Positions 52,928 through 61,156 of a DNA stretch of 64,000 nucleotides are shown here, in pieces. Made by a program: the position numbers and the translations under genes. Numbering within the stretch: the stretch's first letter is position 1; each line of letters starts with the position of its first letter. The notes under the pieces were generated by a model. The model searched no databases. It saw only the letters and a program-made list of their open reading frames with translations, and had not been told where the DNA came from. This stretch comes from CAVQCJ01 sp963771835 (GTDB lineage Bacteria; Actinomycetota; Actinomycetes; Prado026), in assembly GCA_963771835.1 (NCBI GenBank), contig CAVYVA010000007.1, forward strand, positions 44,532-108,531. Direction: 5' to 3'.

Positions 52928-53941
52928 TCAGGCGGAGCGGTGGAACCACGGGTCGGCGAGCATCGCCTGGTAGGCCTGCAGGACGGCCGGGTCGGTGGTG
53001 ACCCGGAAGTCGCGCTGCACGCCGTGGTCGTCCACGCGGTCCGCGTCGAAGTACACCAGCGCCTTGATCTGCGGGTGCGCCTGCGCGTACGCCGTCGCGC
53101 CCGCGATCCATGCGGCCTTGGTCGCGGGGTCGGTCTTCTCCGAGCCGTACTCGCCGATCACGATCGGCTTCGGGTGGCCGGCGGCCCACGTCATGAAGTC
53201 GCCCGCGACGTCGCCGAACGAGCGGTCGGTGCCGATCGCGTAGACGTCCGCACACAGCCAGTCGACCTGGTCGTCACCGGGGTAGTAAGCGGCGGCGTCC
53301 GTCTGGGTGAAGTTGCCGGCCAGCGGGCACCACACCCAGCCGACGTTGGTGGCGCCGACCTGCTGGAAGATCGCGCGGATGTGCTTCCAGGCCGCGACGT
53401 AGTCGGCCGGCGCTCCGACGGTGGCATCGAGGTTGGGCCGGTTCATCTCCCACCGCCAGCGCAGCAGGACCGGCTGACCGAGCGACTTCAGCTCCGTGGC
53501 GCGCTGAGTGATCAGGTCGTCGTACGTCCCGGCCACGATCGGCTTCGTGTCCGTCCCGGACCAGGAGATCATCAGCTGCTTGCCCTGCTGCAGGAACGAG
53601 AGGTCGGCCGCGTCCGGGAACGGGTCCTTCCACGGGTGGTACGTGTGGACGAGGTCGAGCGGGTGCCCGGTCGCGGTCTCGAAGTTGCCGACCGCCTCCA
53701 CGCGGCCGAACTGCCCGGCCTTGGCGGGCTTCACCCACGCGCCCACCCAGGCACCGGTGGCCGGGGGCTTCGGTCCCTGCGCGACGGTGTACGTCGGGCC
53801 GGGGCCGGACGGCAGGGTCTGCCCGGTCGAGGCGGTCGGCGACGGGTTGGGCGCGGGCGACGATCCCCCGGAGCAGCCGGCGAGCAGCACGGCGGCTGCG
53901 GTCAGGGCGGCGCCCACCCACCACGCACGGCTCGGCTTCAC
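52928..53941 (-). CDS. GH26-like glycoside hydrolase lipoprotein
   Basis: Lipoprotein of 337 residues (signal ALTAAAVLLAGC, then a Ser/Pro linker). GH26-like: GAWVKPAKAGQFGRVEA at the start of the domain, acid/base Glu in WRWEMNRPN, motif YYPGDDQVDWLCADVYAIG, nucleophile Glu in VIGEYGSEKTD. It is a paralogue of the secreted GH26-like protein at 45592-46560; both share the YPGDD motif. Probably cleaves a mannan-type glycan at the cell surface. GTG 53941 is chosen as it begins the lipoprotein signal (VKPSRAWW). Confidence 0.86.
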   Translation of the reverse strand: MKPSRAWWVGAALTAAAVLLAGCSGGSSPAPNPSPTASTGQTLPSGPGPTYTVAQGPKPPATGAWVGAWVKPAKAGQFGRVEAVGNFETATGHPLDLVHTYHPWKDPFPDAADLSFLQQGKQLMISWSGTDTKPIVAGTYDDLITQRATELKSLGQPVLLRWRWEMNRPNLDATVGAPADYVAAWKHIRAIFQQVGATNVGWVWCPLAGNFTQTDAAAYYPGDDQVDWLCADVYAIGTDRSFGDVAGDFMTWAAGHPKPIVIGEYGSEKTDPATKAAWIAGATAYAQAHPQIKALVYFDADRVDDHGVQRDFRVTTDPAVLQAYQAMLADPWFHRSA

Positions 53942-54000
53942 CCCCAGGTGACGTGCGGGAGGGGCGACTGGTTCCGCGACCGCGTCCGGACCGGCACTGT

Positions 54001-54255
54001 TCAGACCGGCGCGCGACCGGTGCCGATGTCCTCGGCCCGACGCTCCATCCCGCGCTGGGCGCCGATGTTGTTGCCGTGGATGACGAGATACACCAGCGTC
54101 CCCAAGAACGGGAAGACCACGACGGCGACCAGCCACAGGGCCCGGTGCAGACCGGGCATCTCCGGCCTGGTGAAGATGTTCCAGATCGTCATCGCGTAGA
54201 CGAGCAGCAGCGGGATGAAGATCAGCAGCAGGAAGAACCACGACCAGAACCCCAT
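54001..54255 (-). CDS. PLDc_N-type membrane protein
   Basis: Small protein of 84 residues with two hydrophobic helices (WSWFFLLLIFIPLLLVYAMTIWNIF and ALWLVAVVVFPFLGTLVYLVIHG) and an acidic/basic tail, as in short phospholipase-D-N-terminal-like (PLDc_N) proteins of actinobacteria. The function is unknown and there is no catalytic domain. ATG 54255 has AGGAGG at ideal spacing. Located between the GH26 lipoprotein and the MarR/icmF operon, all on the minus strand. Confidence 0.8.
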   Translation of the reverse strand: MGFWSWFFLLLIFIPLLLVYAMTIWNIFTRPEMPGLHRALWLVAVVVFPFLGTLVYLVIHGNNIGAQRGMERRAEDIGTGRAPV

Positions 54256-54351
54256 TTGCAGCCTCCTGCTCGGGAGCGGGCCCACGCCGCCCCGACCCGG
54301 TCATCGTCCCACTCGCCGCGGCCGCCTGTCCGGCCCTCCGCCCCGTTGGTC

Positions 54352-54849
54352 CTAGAAGTCGCCGGCGTCTCGGCGGAGCTCGTGCAGCACGCCGACCAGG
54401 TCCGCGACGCGGGCCGGGTCCAGCCCCGGGGCCGCGAAGACGGCCTCGTTGAGAGCGGCGGTGGCCCGCTCGGCGAGGTCGCGGCCGGCCGCGGTGATCT
54501 CCGCGAGCACTCCTCGACCGTCACTGGGGTGCGGGGCCCGGCGGACCAGGCCCTGGGCCTCCAACCGGTCCACGACGTTCGTCACCGACGCGGGGTGCAC
54601 CTGGAGCCGCGATCCCACCTTGGACAGCGGCAGCGCGCCGCTGCGGGAGAACAGCAGCAGCATGAGCATCTCGTAGCGCGCGAATGTGAGACCGAACGGT
54701 CTCAGAGCCTCGTCGACCCGGGCCAGCATGATCTGGTGCGCCCGCATCACGGAGGTGACTGCGGCCATCCCGTCCGCGGCGTCACCCCAGCCGCGCTCCA
54801 CCCACTGCCGCTGCGCCTCGGCGATGGGGTCGAACGGCAGCGCGGTCAT
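54352..54849 (-). CDS. MarR family regulator of the icmF operon
   Basis: MarR-type regulator of 165 residues: EAQRQWVERGWGDAADGMAAVTSVMRAHQIMLARVDEALRPFGLTFARYEMLMLLLFSR, PLSKVGSRLQVHPASVTNVVDRLEAQGLV, PHPSDGRGVLAEITAAG (wing). Its ATG overlaps the icmF stop by 4 bp (ATGA), so it is co-expressed with the mutase. It is the obvious candidate to bind the TTTGACGTCAAA palindrome in the icmF promoter, giving autoregulation, perhaps relieved by an acyl-CoA or B12-related ligand. Confidence 0.88.
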   Translation of the reverse strand: MTALPFDPIAEAQRQWVERGWGDAADGMAAVTSVMRAHQIMLARVDEALRPFGLTFARYEMLMLLLFSRSGALPLSKVGSRLQVHPASVTNVVDRLEAQGLVRRAPHPSDGRGVLAEITAAGRDLAERATAALNEAVFAAPGLDPARVADLVGVLHELRRDAGDF

Positions 54850-57800
54850 ACGTTGCGGCGGTACTGTCCGCCGACCTCGAAGAACGCCTGGGTGAGCTGA
54901 CCGAGCGAGCAGACCCTGACCGCCTCCATGAGCTCGCCGAAGACGTTCCCCCCGGACGTCGCGACCTCCTTGAGCCGGGCCAGCGCCGCGTCCGCCTCGC
55001 CGCGGTGCGCTGGCCTGGAAGGCCGCCAGCCGTTCGAGCTGGGACTCCTTCTCCTCGACGGTCGCCCTGGCCAGCTCGAGCCGCGGGTGCTCGGTGGCCG
55101 GCGTCGGGTCCAGGAACGTGTTGACGCCGACCAGCGGCAGCGACCCGTCGTGCTTGCGCTGCTCGTACGCCATCGACTCGTCCTGGATCCGGCCGCGCTG
55201 GTACCCGGTCTCCATCGCGCCCAGCACGCCGCCGCGCTCGGAGAGCCGCTCGAACTCCGCGAGCACCGCCTCCTCGACCAGCTCGGTGAGCTCCTCGACG
55301 ACGTACGAACCCTGCAGCGGGTTCTCGACCCCGGCAAGCCCCCACTCCTTGTCGATGATCATCTGGATCGCCAGCGCCCTGCGTACGGAGTGCTGGCTCG
55401 GCGTCGTCACCGCCTCGTCGTACGCGTTGGTGTGCAGCGAGTTGCAGTGGTCGTAGATCGCGCACAGCGCCTGCAGCGTCGTCCGGATGTCGTTGAAGTC
55501 CATCTCCTGCGCGTGCAGCGAGCGGCCCGAGGTCTGCACGTGGTACTTCAGCTTCTGCGAGCGCTCCCCCGCGCCGTACCGCTCGCGCATCCCGATCGCC
55601 CAGATCCGCCGCGCCACCCGGCCGAGAACGGTGTACTCGGCGTCCATCCCGTTGCTGAAGAAGAACGAGAGGTTCGGCGCGAAGTCGTCGATCGCCATCC
55701 CGCGCGCGAGGTACGCCTCGACGAACGTGAACCCGTTCGCGAGCGTGAACGCGAGCTGCGTGATCGGGTTCGCCCCGGCCTCGGCGATGTGGTAGCCCGA
55801 GATCGACACCGAGTAGAAGTTGCGCACCTGGTGCTCGATGAACCACTCCTGCACGTCCGCCATGCACCGCAGCGCGAACTCGGTCGAGAAGATGCAGGTG
55901 TTCTGGCCCTGGTCCTCCTTGAGGATGTCCGCCTGCACGGTGCCGCGGACCGTGCTGAGCACCTGCGCGCGGATGCCCGCGGCCTCCACCGGCGACGGGT
56001 CGCGGCCCTCACGTTCGGCGAACGCGTCCAGCTGCTGGTCGACCGCTGTGCTGAGGAACATCGCCAGGATCGCCGGCGCCGGACCGTTGATGGTCATCGA
56101 CACCGACGTCGACGGCGCGACCAGGTCGAAGTCGGCGTACAGCGCCTTCATGTCGTCGAGCGTCGCGACCGACACCCCGGACGTCCCGACCTTGCCGTAG
56201 ACGTCGGGCTGCGGCGACGGGTCGCGCCCGTACAGCGTCACCGAGTCGAACGCCGTCGACAGCCGGGTCGCCTCGGCGCCCGCCGCGAGCAGGTGGAACC
56301 GCTTGTTGGTCCGGAACGGGTCGCCCTCGCCGGCGAACATCCGCGCCGGCGCCTCCGCATCCCGCTTGAGCGGGAACACCCCGGCCGTGAACGGGAACCG
56401 CCCGGGCAGGTTCTCCCCGCGCAGGTAGCGGACCAGCTCGCCGTGGTCGGCGGTGCGCGGCAGTGCCACCCGCGGCACCGACGTACCGGACAGCGTCGTG
56501 CGCCGTAGCGGCGTCACCACCTCGCGGCCGCGCACGTGGAAGACCAGCTCGCCCGCGGCGTACTGCTCGACCGTCGCGGGCCAGTGCGCCAGCTGGGTGC
56601 GGACCCCGTCCGGATCGGTGTCCGGGCGGTCCAGGCGCTCCAGCTCTGCGTCGACCGCGTCCAGGACGCCCGCGACCTCGGCCGTCGTCGAGTCGCTGGC
56701 ACCCGCGGCCGTCAGCTCCGCGACGGTCGTCGTCACCGCCTGCCGCCGCCGGGCGGCGCCGGCCAGCCGTTCGGTCGCCGCGTGGTAGCCGCGCACGCTC
56801 TCCGCCACCTCGGCGAGGTACCGCACCCGGGCGGCCGGCACCATCGTCGTCAGCCCGGTCGACACCTTCGTCGCCACCGGCGCGAGGCGGCCCGGCTGGA
56901 CGCTGAGCCCGTGCTCGGCGAGCAGGCTCCGGACGAACTGGTAGAGGGCCGTCACCCCGTCGTCGTCGAAGCGCGCCGCGCTGGTGCCGAAGACCGGCAT
57001 CTCCTCCCACGGGACCCCGAACGCCTCCCGGTTCCGCACCAGCTGACGGGCCACGTCCCGCCGCGCGTCGTCGGCTCCGCGCCGTTCGTACTTGTTCACG
57101 GCCACCGCGTCGGCGAAGTCGAGCATGTCGATCTTCTCGAGCTGCGACGCAGCGCCGTACTCCGGCGTCATCACGTACAGCGACGCGTCCACGAACGGCA
57201 CGATCGCCGCATCGCCCTGCCCGATCCCGGGCGTCTCCACGACGACCAGGTCGTACCCGGCTGCCTTGCACGCCACGATCACGTCGGCCAGGTGCGCCGG
57301 CAGCTCGCTGCCCGCACCGCGGGTCGCCATCGAACGGAAGAACACCGGGCCGCCGTCGAGGCAGTTCATCCGGATCCGGTCGCCGAGCAGGGCGCCGCCG
57401 GCGCGGCGGCGGGTCGGGTCGACGGCGATCACCGCGACCTTGACCTTGTCCTCCTGGTCGACCCGCAGCCGGCGTACCAGCTCGTCGGTGAGCGAGGACT
57501 TGCCGGAGCCGCCGGTCCCGGTGATGCCGAGCACCGGCACGGTCCGGCCGTCCGCTGCGGCCCGGAGCGCCACCCGCAGGTCCGCGGCATGCGTCGACGG
57601 CGGACTCGAGCACCGTGATCGCGCGGGCCAGGGCGCCCTGGTCGCCGGCCAGCACCGCGTCGATCGCCGGAGGCGTCGCGCCCAGGTCGGTGTCCGCCTC
57701 GGCGATGATGCGGTTCACCATGCGGGCCAGGCCCAGGTGCTGTCCGTCCTCAGGCGTGAAGATCGTGACGCCGCGCTCGCGCAGCAGCGCCACCTCCGCC

Positions 57801-58123
57801 GGCACGATGACTCCGCCGCCACCGCCGTACAGCCGCACGTGCCCGGCCCCGCGGGCGGCGAGCTGCTCGGCCAGGTACGTGAAGTACTCGACGTGCCCGC
57901 CCTGGTACGAGCTGATCGCGACCGCGTTCGCGTCCTCCTGGACGGCGGCCGCCACCACCTGCTCGACGCTGCGGTCGTGCCCGAGGTGGATGACCTCGGC
58001 GCCCTGCGCCTGCAGGATCCGCCGCATGATGTTGATCGACGCGTCGTGGCCGTCGAACAGGCTGGCCGCGGTGACGACCCGCACCGGGTGGGTCGGCACG
58101 CTCAGGGCGTTCGGGTCTTCCAT
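54846..58123 (-). CDS. icmF: fused isobutyryl-CoA mutase IcmF (B12-dependent), two frameshifts
   Basis: Fused B12-dependent isobutyryl-CoA mutase of ~1090 residues after repair, interconverting isobutyryl- and n-butyryl-CoA. Order: B12-binding domain (DGHDASINIMRRIL, residues ~25-150), MeaI-like G-protein chaperone (GTGGSGKSSL P-loop), then the methylmalonyl-CoA-mutase-like catalytic barrel (VSISGYHIAEAGANP; NDIRTTLQALCAIYDH). Two +1 shifts: near 57589 between the B12 domain and the G-protein (correct: SAVDAAADLRVALR), and near 55011 (correct: AFQAAHRGEADAAL). Locus length is 3n+2. ATG 58123 has GAGAGG upstream. Operon with marR. Confidence 0.92.
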
Positions 58124-58160
58124 GGAAACCTCTCGGCAGGCAGGCGGCGCGGAGAAATAC

Positions 58161-58202
58161 TTTGACGTCAAACATATTAGTTGGACGCCCAAAGATTTCC
58201 AA
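58161..58202 (-). promoter_or_regulatory. icmF promoter with palindromic operator
   Basis: Minus-strand reading: -35 TTGGAA (58202-58197), 17-nt spacer ATCTTTGGGCGTCCAAC, -10 TAATAT (58179-58174), then a perfect 12-bp palindrome TTTGACGTCAAA (58172-58161) just beyond. The spacer holds a degenerate second copy (TTTGGGCGTCCAAC). This arrangement fits repression by the MarR protein encoded downstream of icmF, covering the promoter. Confidence 0.72.
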
Positions 58203-58239
58203 TGGTCGGCGCGCCTCGGGTTGACGCCCTGAGGCATTG

Positions 58240-58258
58240 TGAGGTTAGGCTGTCCTAA
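58240..58258 (+). promoter_or_regulatory. putative iron box (DtxR/IdeR-type operator)
   Basis: The 19-bp sequence TGAGGTTAGGCTGTCCTAA matches the actinobacterial DtxR/IdeR iron-box consensus TTAGGTTAGGCTAACCTAA at 16 of 19 positions, with symmetric GTTAGG and CCTAAC arms. It overlaps a TAGGCT -10-like hexamer downstream of TTGACG (58221-58226) and lies 37 bp before the ZIP transporter ATG. Metal-dependent repression of the transporter is expected. Confidence 0.72.
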
Positions 58259-58294
58259 CAGAGCGCTGGCAGCGGGCCCCGCGCACGGAGCAGG

Positions 58295-59191
58295 ATGGCT
58301 GGCGTGTCGGCAGCGAGCATCACACTTCTCGGCTTCATCGCCGGGGTGACCATCTTCATCGGGCTGCCCATCGGCCGGGTCCGCAACGCCTCACCCGCGC
58401 TGCGCGCCTTCCTCAACGCGATCGCCATCGGCATCCTGGTCTTCCTCCTCGTCGACGTGCTCAGCCACGCGCAGGAACCCGTCGACGCAGCTCTGACGGC
58501 CGCCAAGGTCGACCACTCCGGGCCGTGGACCTCCTTCATCGGGCTGGCCTCGCTGCTGTTCGTCGGCATCGGCGTCGGCCTGATGTCCCTCGCGTACTAC
58601 GAGCGCTGGATGTCGGCGCGGGCGCGGGCGGCGGCGACCTCCGGCGCCGAGGGGACCGGCGAGACCAAGCAGTCCATCGGACCGGGAGCCATGGCCACCG
58701 CGGAGCGGCCGGCCCGGCTCGGCCTGACCGCAACCGCGGGCCGCCGGCTGGCGCTGCTCATCGCCGTCGGCATCGGCCTGCACAACTTCTCCGAGGGGCT
58801 GGCGATCGGCCAGTCCGCGGCGAGCGGCGAGATCAGCCTGGCCGTCCTGCTCGTCATCGGCTTCGGCCTGCACAACGCCACCGAGGGCTTCGGGATCACT
58901 GCGCCGTTGGCCGCCGAGGACAGCCGGCCCAGCTGGGCCCTGCTCGGGGTGCTGGGCCTCATCGGCGGCGGACCGACCTTCCTCGGGACGATCCTCGGCC
59001 AGTCGGTGACCAGCGACGCGCTGTACGTCGCGTTCCTCGCTCTGGCCGCCGGGTCGATCCTCTACGTCGTCATCCAGCTCACCGGCATGGCCATGAAGCT
59101 CGGCCACCGCCAGGTCATGTACTGGGGGATCCTGCTCGGCCTCACCGCGGGCTTCGTCACCGACTTCATCGTGACCGCCGCCGGCGCGTGA
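58295..59191 (+). CDS. ZIP family divalent metal transporter
   Basis: ZIP-type metal transporter of 298 residues with about eight helices. The two metal-binding helices carry the family motifs GIGLHNFSEGLAIG (HNxxEG) and GFGLHNATEGFGI (HNxxEG), separated by a short loop, with a longer charged cytoplasmic loop between helices III and IV (residues ~105-150). It should import Zn, Fe or Mn. The iron box 37 bp upstream suggests iron or manganese rather than Zn as the regulating metal. ATG 58295 follows GGAGCAGG. Confidence 0.9.
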   Translation: MAGVSAASITLLGFIAGVTIFIGLPIGRVRNASPALRAFLNAIAIGILVFLLVDVLSHAQEPVDAALTAAKVDHSGPWTSFIGLASLLFVGIGVGLMSLAYYERWMSARARAAATSGAEGTGETKQSIGPGAMATAERPARLGLTATAGRRLALLIAVGIGLHNFSEGLAIGQSAASGEISLAVLLVIGFGLHNATEGFGITAPLAAEDSRPSWALLGVLGLIGGGPTFLGTILGQSVTSDALYVAFLALAAGSILYVVIQLTGMAMKLGHRQVMYWGILLGLTAGFVTDFIVTAAGA

Positions 59192-59299
59192 CGCAGGGAG
59201 GTCCGAGGCACCGCCGCACGGGGGGAACAACGGCGCCCCGGACCTACACCCTCGAAGACGTTCGACCCCGCCCCCGTGTTCCCGTGCCCCGCCGCCGTC

Positions 59300-59367
59300 C
59301 CCCGCGATCTTGAGAGATTCAGGGCCGACACGCCGAGGAGAGCTCTGAATCTCTCAAGATCGCGGGG
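59300..59367. repeat. 23-bp inverted repeat between convergent genes
   Basis: Perfect 23-bp arms (59300-59322 and 59345-59367) flank a 22-nt loop; pairing continues three more bases with one G-T pair. The stem carries ATCTTGAGAGATTCAG, a type of sequence often found interspersed in actinobacterial genomes. Position between convergent ZIP transporter and L,D-transpeptidase genes fits a bidirectional terminator. Confidence 0.78.
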
Positions 59368-59377
59368 CTCGGCGGGG

Positions 59378-60244
59378 TCAATGGGACCGGACGGTGCGGT
59401 AGATGACGACCTTGGTGCCGATCGGGACCTCGTCGAACAGCTTCACCATCGACGCCATGTCCCGGACGTTGATGCAGCCGTGCGAGGCGCCGGCGTACCC
59501 GACGGCATGGAAGAACATGGAGTAGTGCACGGCCTGGCCACCGCTGAAGAACATCGCGTACGGCATGGGCGTGTGGTACAGCGTGGACACGTGGAAGCGG
59601 CTCTTCGCGTAGATGTCGAACACGCCCTCGCGCGTCGGCAGCGCCGGTGACCCGAAGCGCACGTCGAGGAGCATCACGACCTTGCCGTGCACGAGGTAGC
59701 GCAGCACCTTCTGGTCCTTGTCGATGCACAGGATGTGCGTGGCGCCCGAGCAGCGCGGGTCCAGCTTGGGACCACGTCGCGTCACCTGCGCCAGCCGCGT
59801 GTACGTGGTCTTGTCGACCCGTCCGGTCGACTTCAGCGACTGCTTGACCTGGAACTTCTTCACGGCCGTCACGGTTGCGGCGTCGTACGTCCCGGTGACC
59901 TTCAGCGGCAGGCCGGTCCAGACCAGCCGCTGCTGGACCTGCTTGACGATGGCGCCGGTCCAGCCCAGCCGGATCGTCTTGCTGAACCTGGGCGGCCCGC
60001 TCGGCGGCCGCACGGTCGGCGTCGCGGTGGGGGTCGCGGCCGGGGTCTGCGTCGGCGTCGGCGTCGGCGACGGGACTGCGACGGTGGCCGCGGGTCGGGT
60101 CACGGCCTGGGTAGCGCCCCTCCCGGTGTCCCTCGCACCGAACGCCGCCCCGGCCGTGACACCGCCGGCTACCACCACGGCTACAGCGACACCGGCGAGA
60201 ACCGTGCGTCGAGACCCGAGGTACAGGCCGCCGTGACGTCCCAC
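59378..60244 (-). CDS. L,D-transpeptidase with peptidoglycan-binding domain
   Basis: Secreted/anchored L,D-transpeptidase of 288 residues: N-terminal transmembrane signal (RRTVLAGVAVAVVVAGGV), a long Thr/Pro linker (PTPTPTQTPAATPTATPT), a PG_binding_1 domain (GWTGAIVKQVQQRLVWTG..), and a YkuD domain with HAVGYAGASHGCINVRD carrying the catalytic His and Cys in canonical form. It forms 3-3 peptidoglycan cross-links. GTG 60244 is the start. Compared with the shorter L,D-transpeptidase at 6834, the active site here is standard. Confidence 0.92.
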   Translation of the reverse strand: MGRHGGLYLGSRRTVLAGVAVAVVVAGGVTAGAAFGARDTGRGATQAVTRPAATVAVPSPTPTPTQTPAATPTATPTVRPPSGPPRFSKTIRLGWTGAIVKQVQQRLVWTGLPLKVTGTYDAATVTAVKKFQVKQSLKSTGRVDKTTYTRLAQVTRRGPKLDPRCSGATHILCIDKDQKVLRYLVHGKVVMLLDVRFGSPALPTREGVFDIYAKSRFHVSTLYHTPMPYAMFFSGGQAVHYSMFFHAVGYAGASHGCINVRDMASMVKLFDEVPIGTKVVIYRTVRSH

Positions 60245-60404
60245 TGCTTGATCCTCGGTGCCAGGACGCCGGAAGCCGAGATCCCGTGTCCTACTTGTTA
60301 CCCACGTGTTCGGTGGGATTGGTGACTCGTAGCGGATCTGGCGCTCAAGTCCGCGGACCGAGATGCCGAACTACACGCGTGTGATTCCCCCTCAGGAGCG
60401 CGTG

Positions 60405-60596
60405 ATGACCTGGCTGGCGCACGGCGTGCCGCTGGCCCTCCTCGCCGACCTGGCCGACCCCTCCGGCCCGAGGTCGCGCGAGATCTACACCGCGGAAGCG
60501 GTGGAGGACGATGTCCGTCTCGACCTGCGCTCGCTCAGGGTCGACCGAACGGCCGAGGCGCCCGCGAATGATTTCTCGGGCGCGAGGACCGGCTGA
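60405..60596 (+). CDS. small conserved hypothetical protein
   Basis: Protein of 63 residues: MTWLAHGVPLALLADLADPSGPRSREIYTAEAVEDD, which resembles short actinobacterial proteins of unknown function with the GVPLxLLxDLADPxGP motif. ATG 60405 has AGGAG seven bases upstream, better than the ATG at 60363. It lies just before tRNA-Lys. Function unknown. Confidence 0.62.
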   Translation: MTWLAHGVPLALLADLADPSGPRSREIYTAEAVEDDVRLDLRSLRVDRTAEAPANDFSGARTG

Positions 60597-60612
60597 TAGC
60601 CTCGGCGGCCTG

Positions 60613-60685
60613 GCGCCGCTAGCTCAACTGGCAGAGCAGCGGACTCTTAATCCGCGGGTTCGGGGTTCGAGTCCCTGGCGGCGCA
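60613..60685 (+). tRNA. tRNA-Lys (anticodon CTT)
   Basis: Acceptor GCGCCGC pairs with GCGGCGC, D-arm TAGCTCAACTGGCAGAGC, anticodon stem GCGGA/TCCGC with loop CTCTTAA (anticodon CTT), T-arm CGGGG TTCGAGT CCCTG. The 3' end continues ACCC, so CCA is not encoded. An IS481 remnant begins 16 bp downstream. Confidence 0.95.
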
Positions 60686-60700
60686 CCCGTCCTGTGTGTT

Positions 60701-60790
60701 ACTTCGGCTGATGCTTGTCGTTTCGCCTTCGGGTGAGGCTTGACGGTGTTTCGGCTGATCGTTGACACCTACTTCGGCTGATTCTTGACA
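60701..60790 (+). repeat. three IS-end-like repeats of TTCGGCTGAT
   Basis: Three copies of (A/T)(C/T)TTCGGCTGAT followed by a (T/G)CTTG(A/T)C-type tail occur at 60701-60720, 60749-60769 and 60771-60790. IS481-family elements carry such sequences at their ends, so these probably mark the ends of one or two decayed copies next to tRNA-Lys. Confidence 0.62.
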
Positions 60791-60990
60791 CTCCCTCGAT
60801 GAGGGAGACGAGCGTGGCCGAGCACACCGACCACGATGGGAAGATCGAACGTTGCCACCGTGCCCTGCGGGTCGAGTTCGACACCCGACCGAGTCTTCTC
60901 CAGCCTGCGCTGCGCCGGAGGCGCGCCTGGACGGATGGCTGGCCAAGTACGCGGCCGGCGGCACGAACGGTTCAACGCGACCTGCCCCCA
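60787..60990 (+). mobile_element. IS481-family transposase remnant
   Basis: A fragment resembling the end of an IS481-type transposase catalytic core: HTDHDGKIERCHRALRVEFD (the G-K-x-E-R-x-H motif holding the last catalytic Glu), continuing one frame over as DRVFSSL and one further frame over as AAPEARLDGWLAKYA. The rest of the gene and an intact right end are absent, so it is dead. It lies beside tRNA-Lys and just before the GcvT-like gene. Confidence 0.6.
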
Positions 60991-61156
60991 GCCCCACGCC
61001 CACTCCAGCCCTCACCCGGACCGGACCGGTGGCCACCCCCCGTGGAGCCACGCGGGCCTTCCCCGACGGCCGGGTGCGGGAGCAGGATCACCGCAGCCCT
61101 GCAGGGGCCCGGGGGGCCTAGTGCGCCACCCTCACCACGTCACCGGAGGAGCAGCG

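Noticed and set aside
58124..58294. Cobalamin riboswitch before icmF
   Set aside because: No B12-box-like sequence or extended leader is present; the interval is fully used by a promoter/operator and an iron box.
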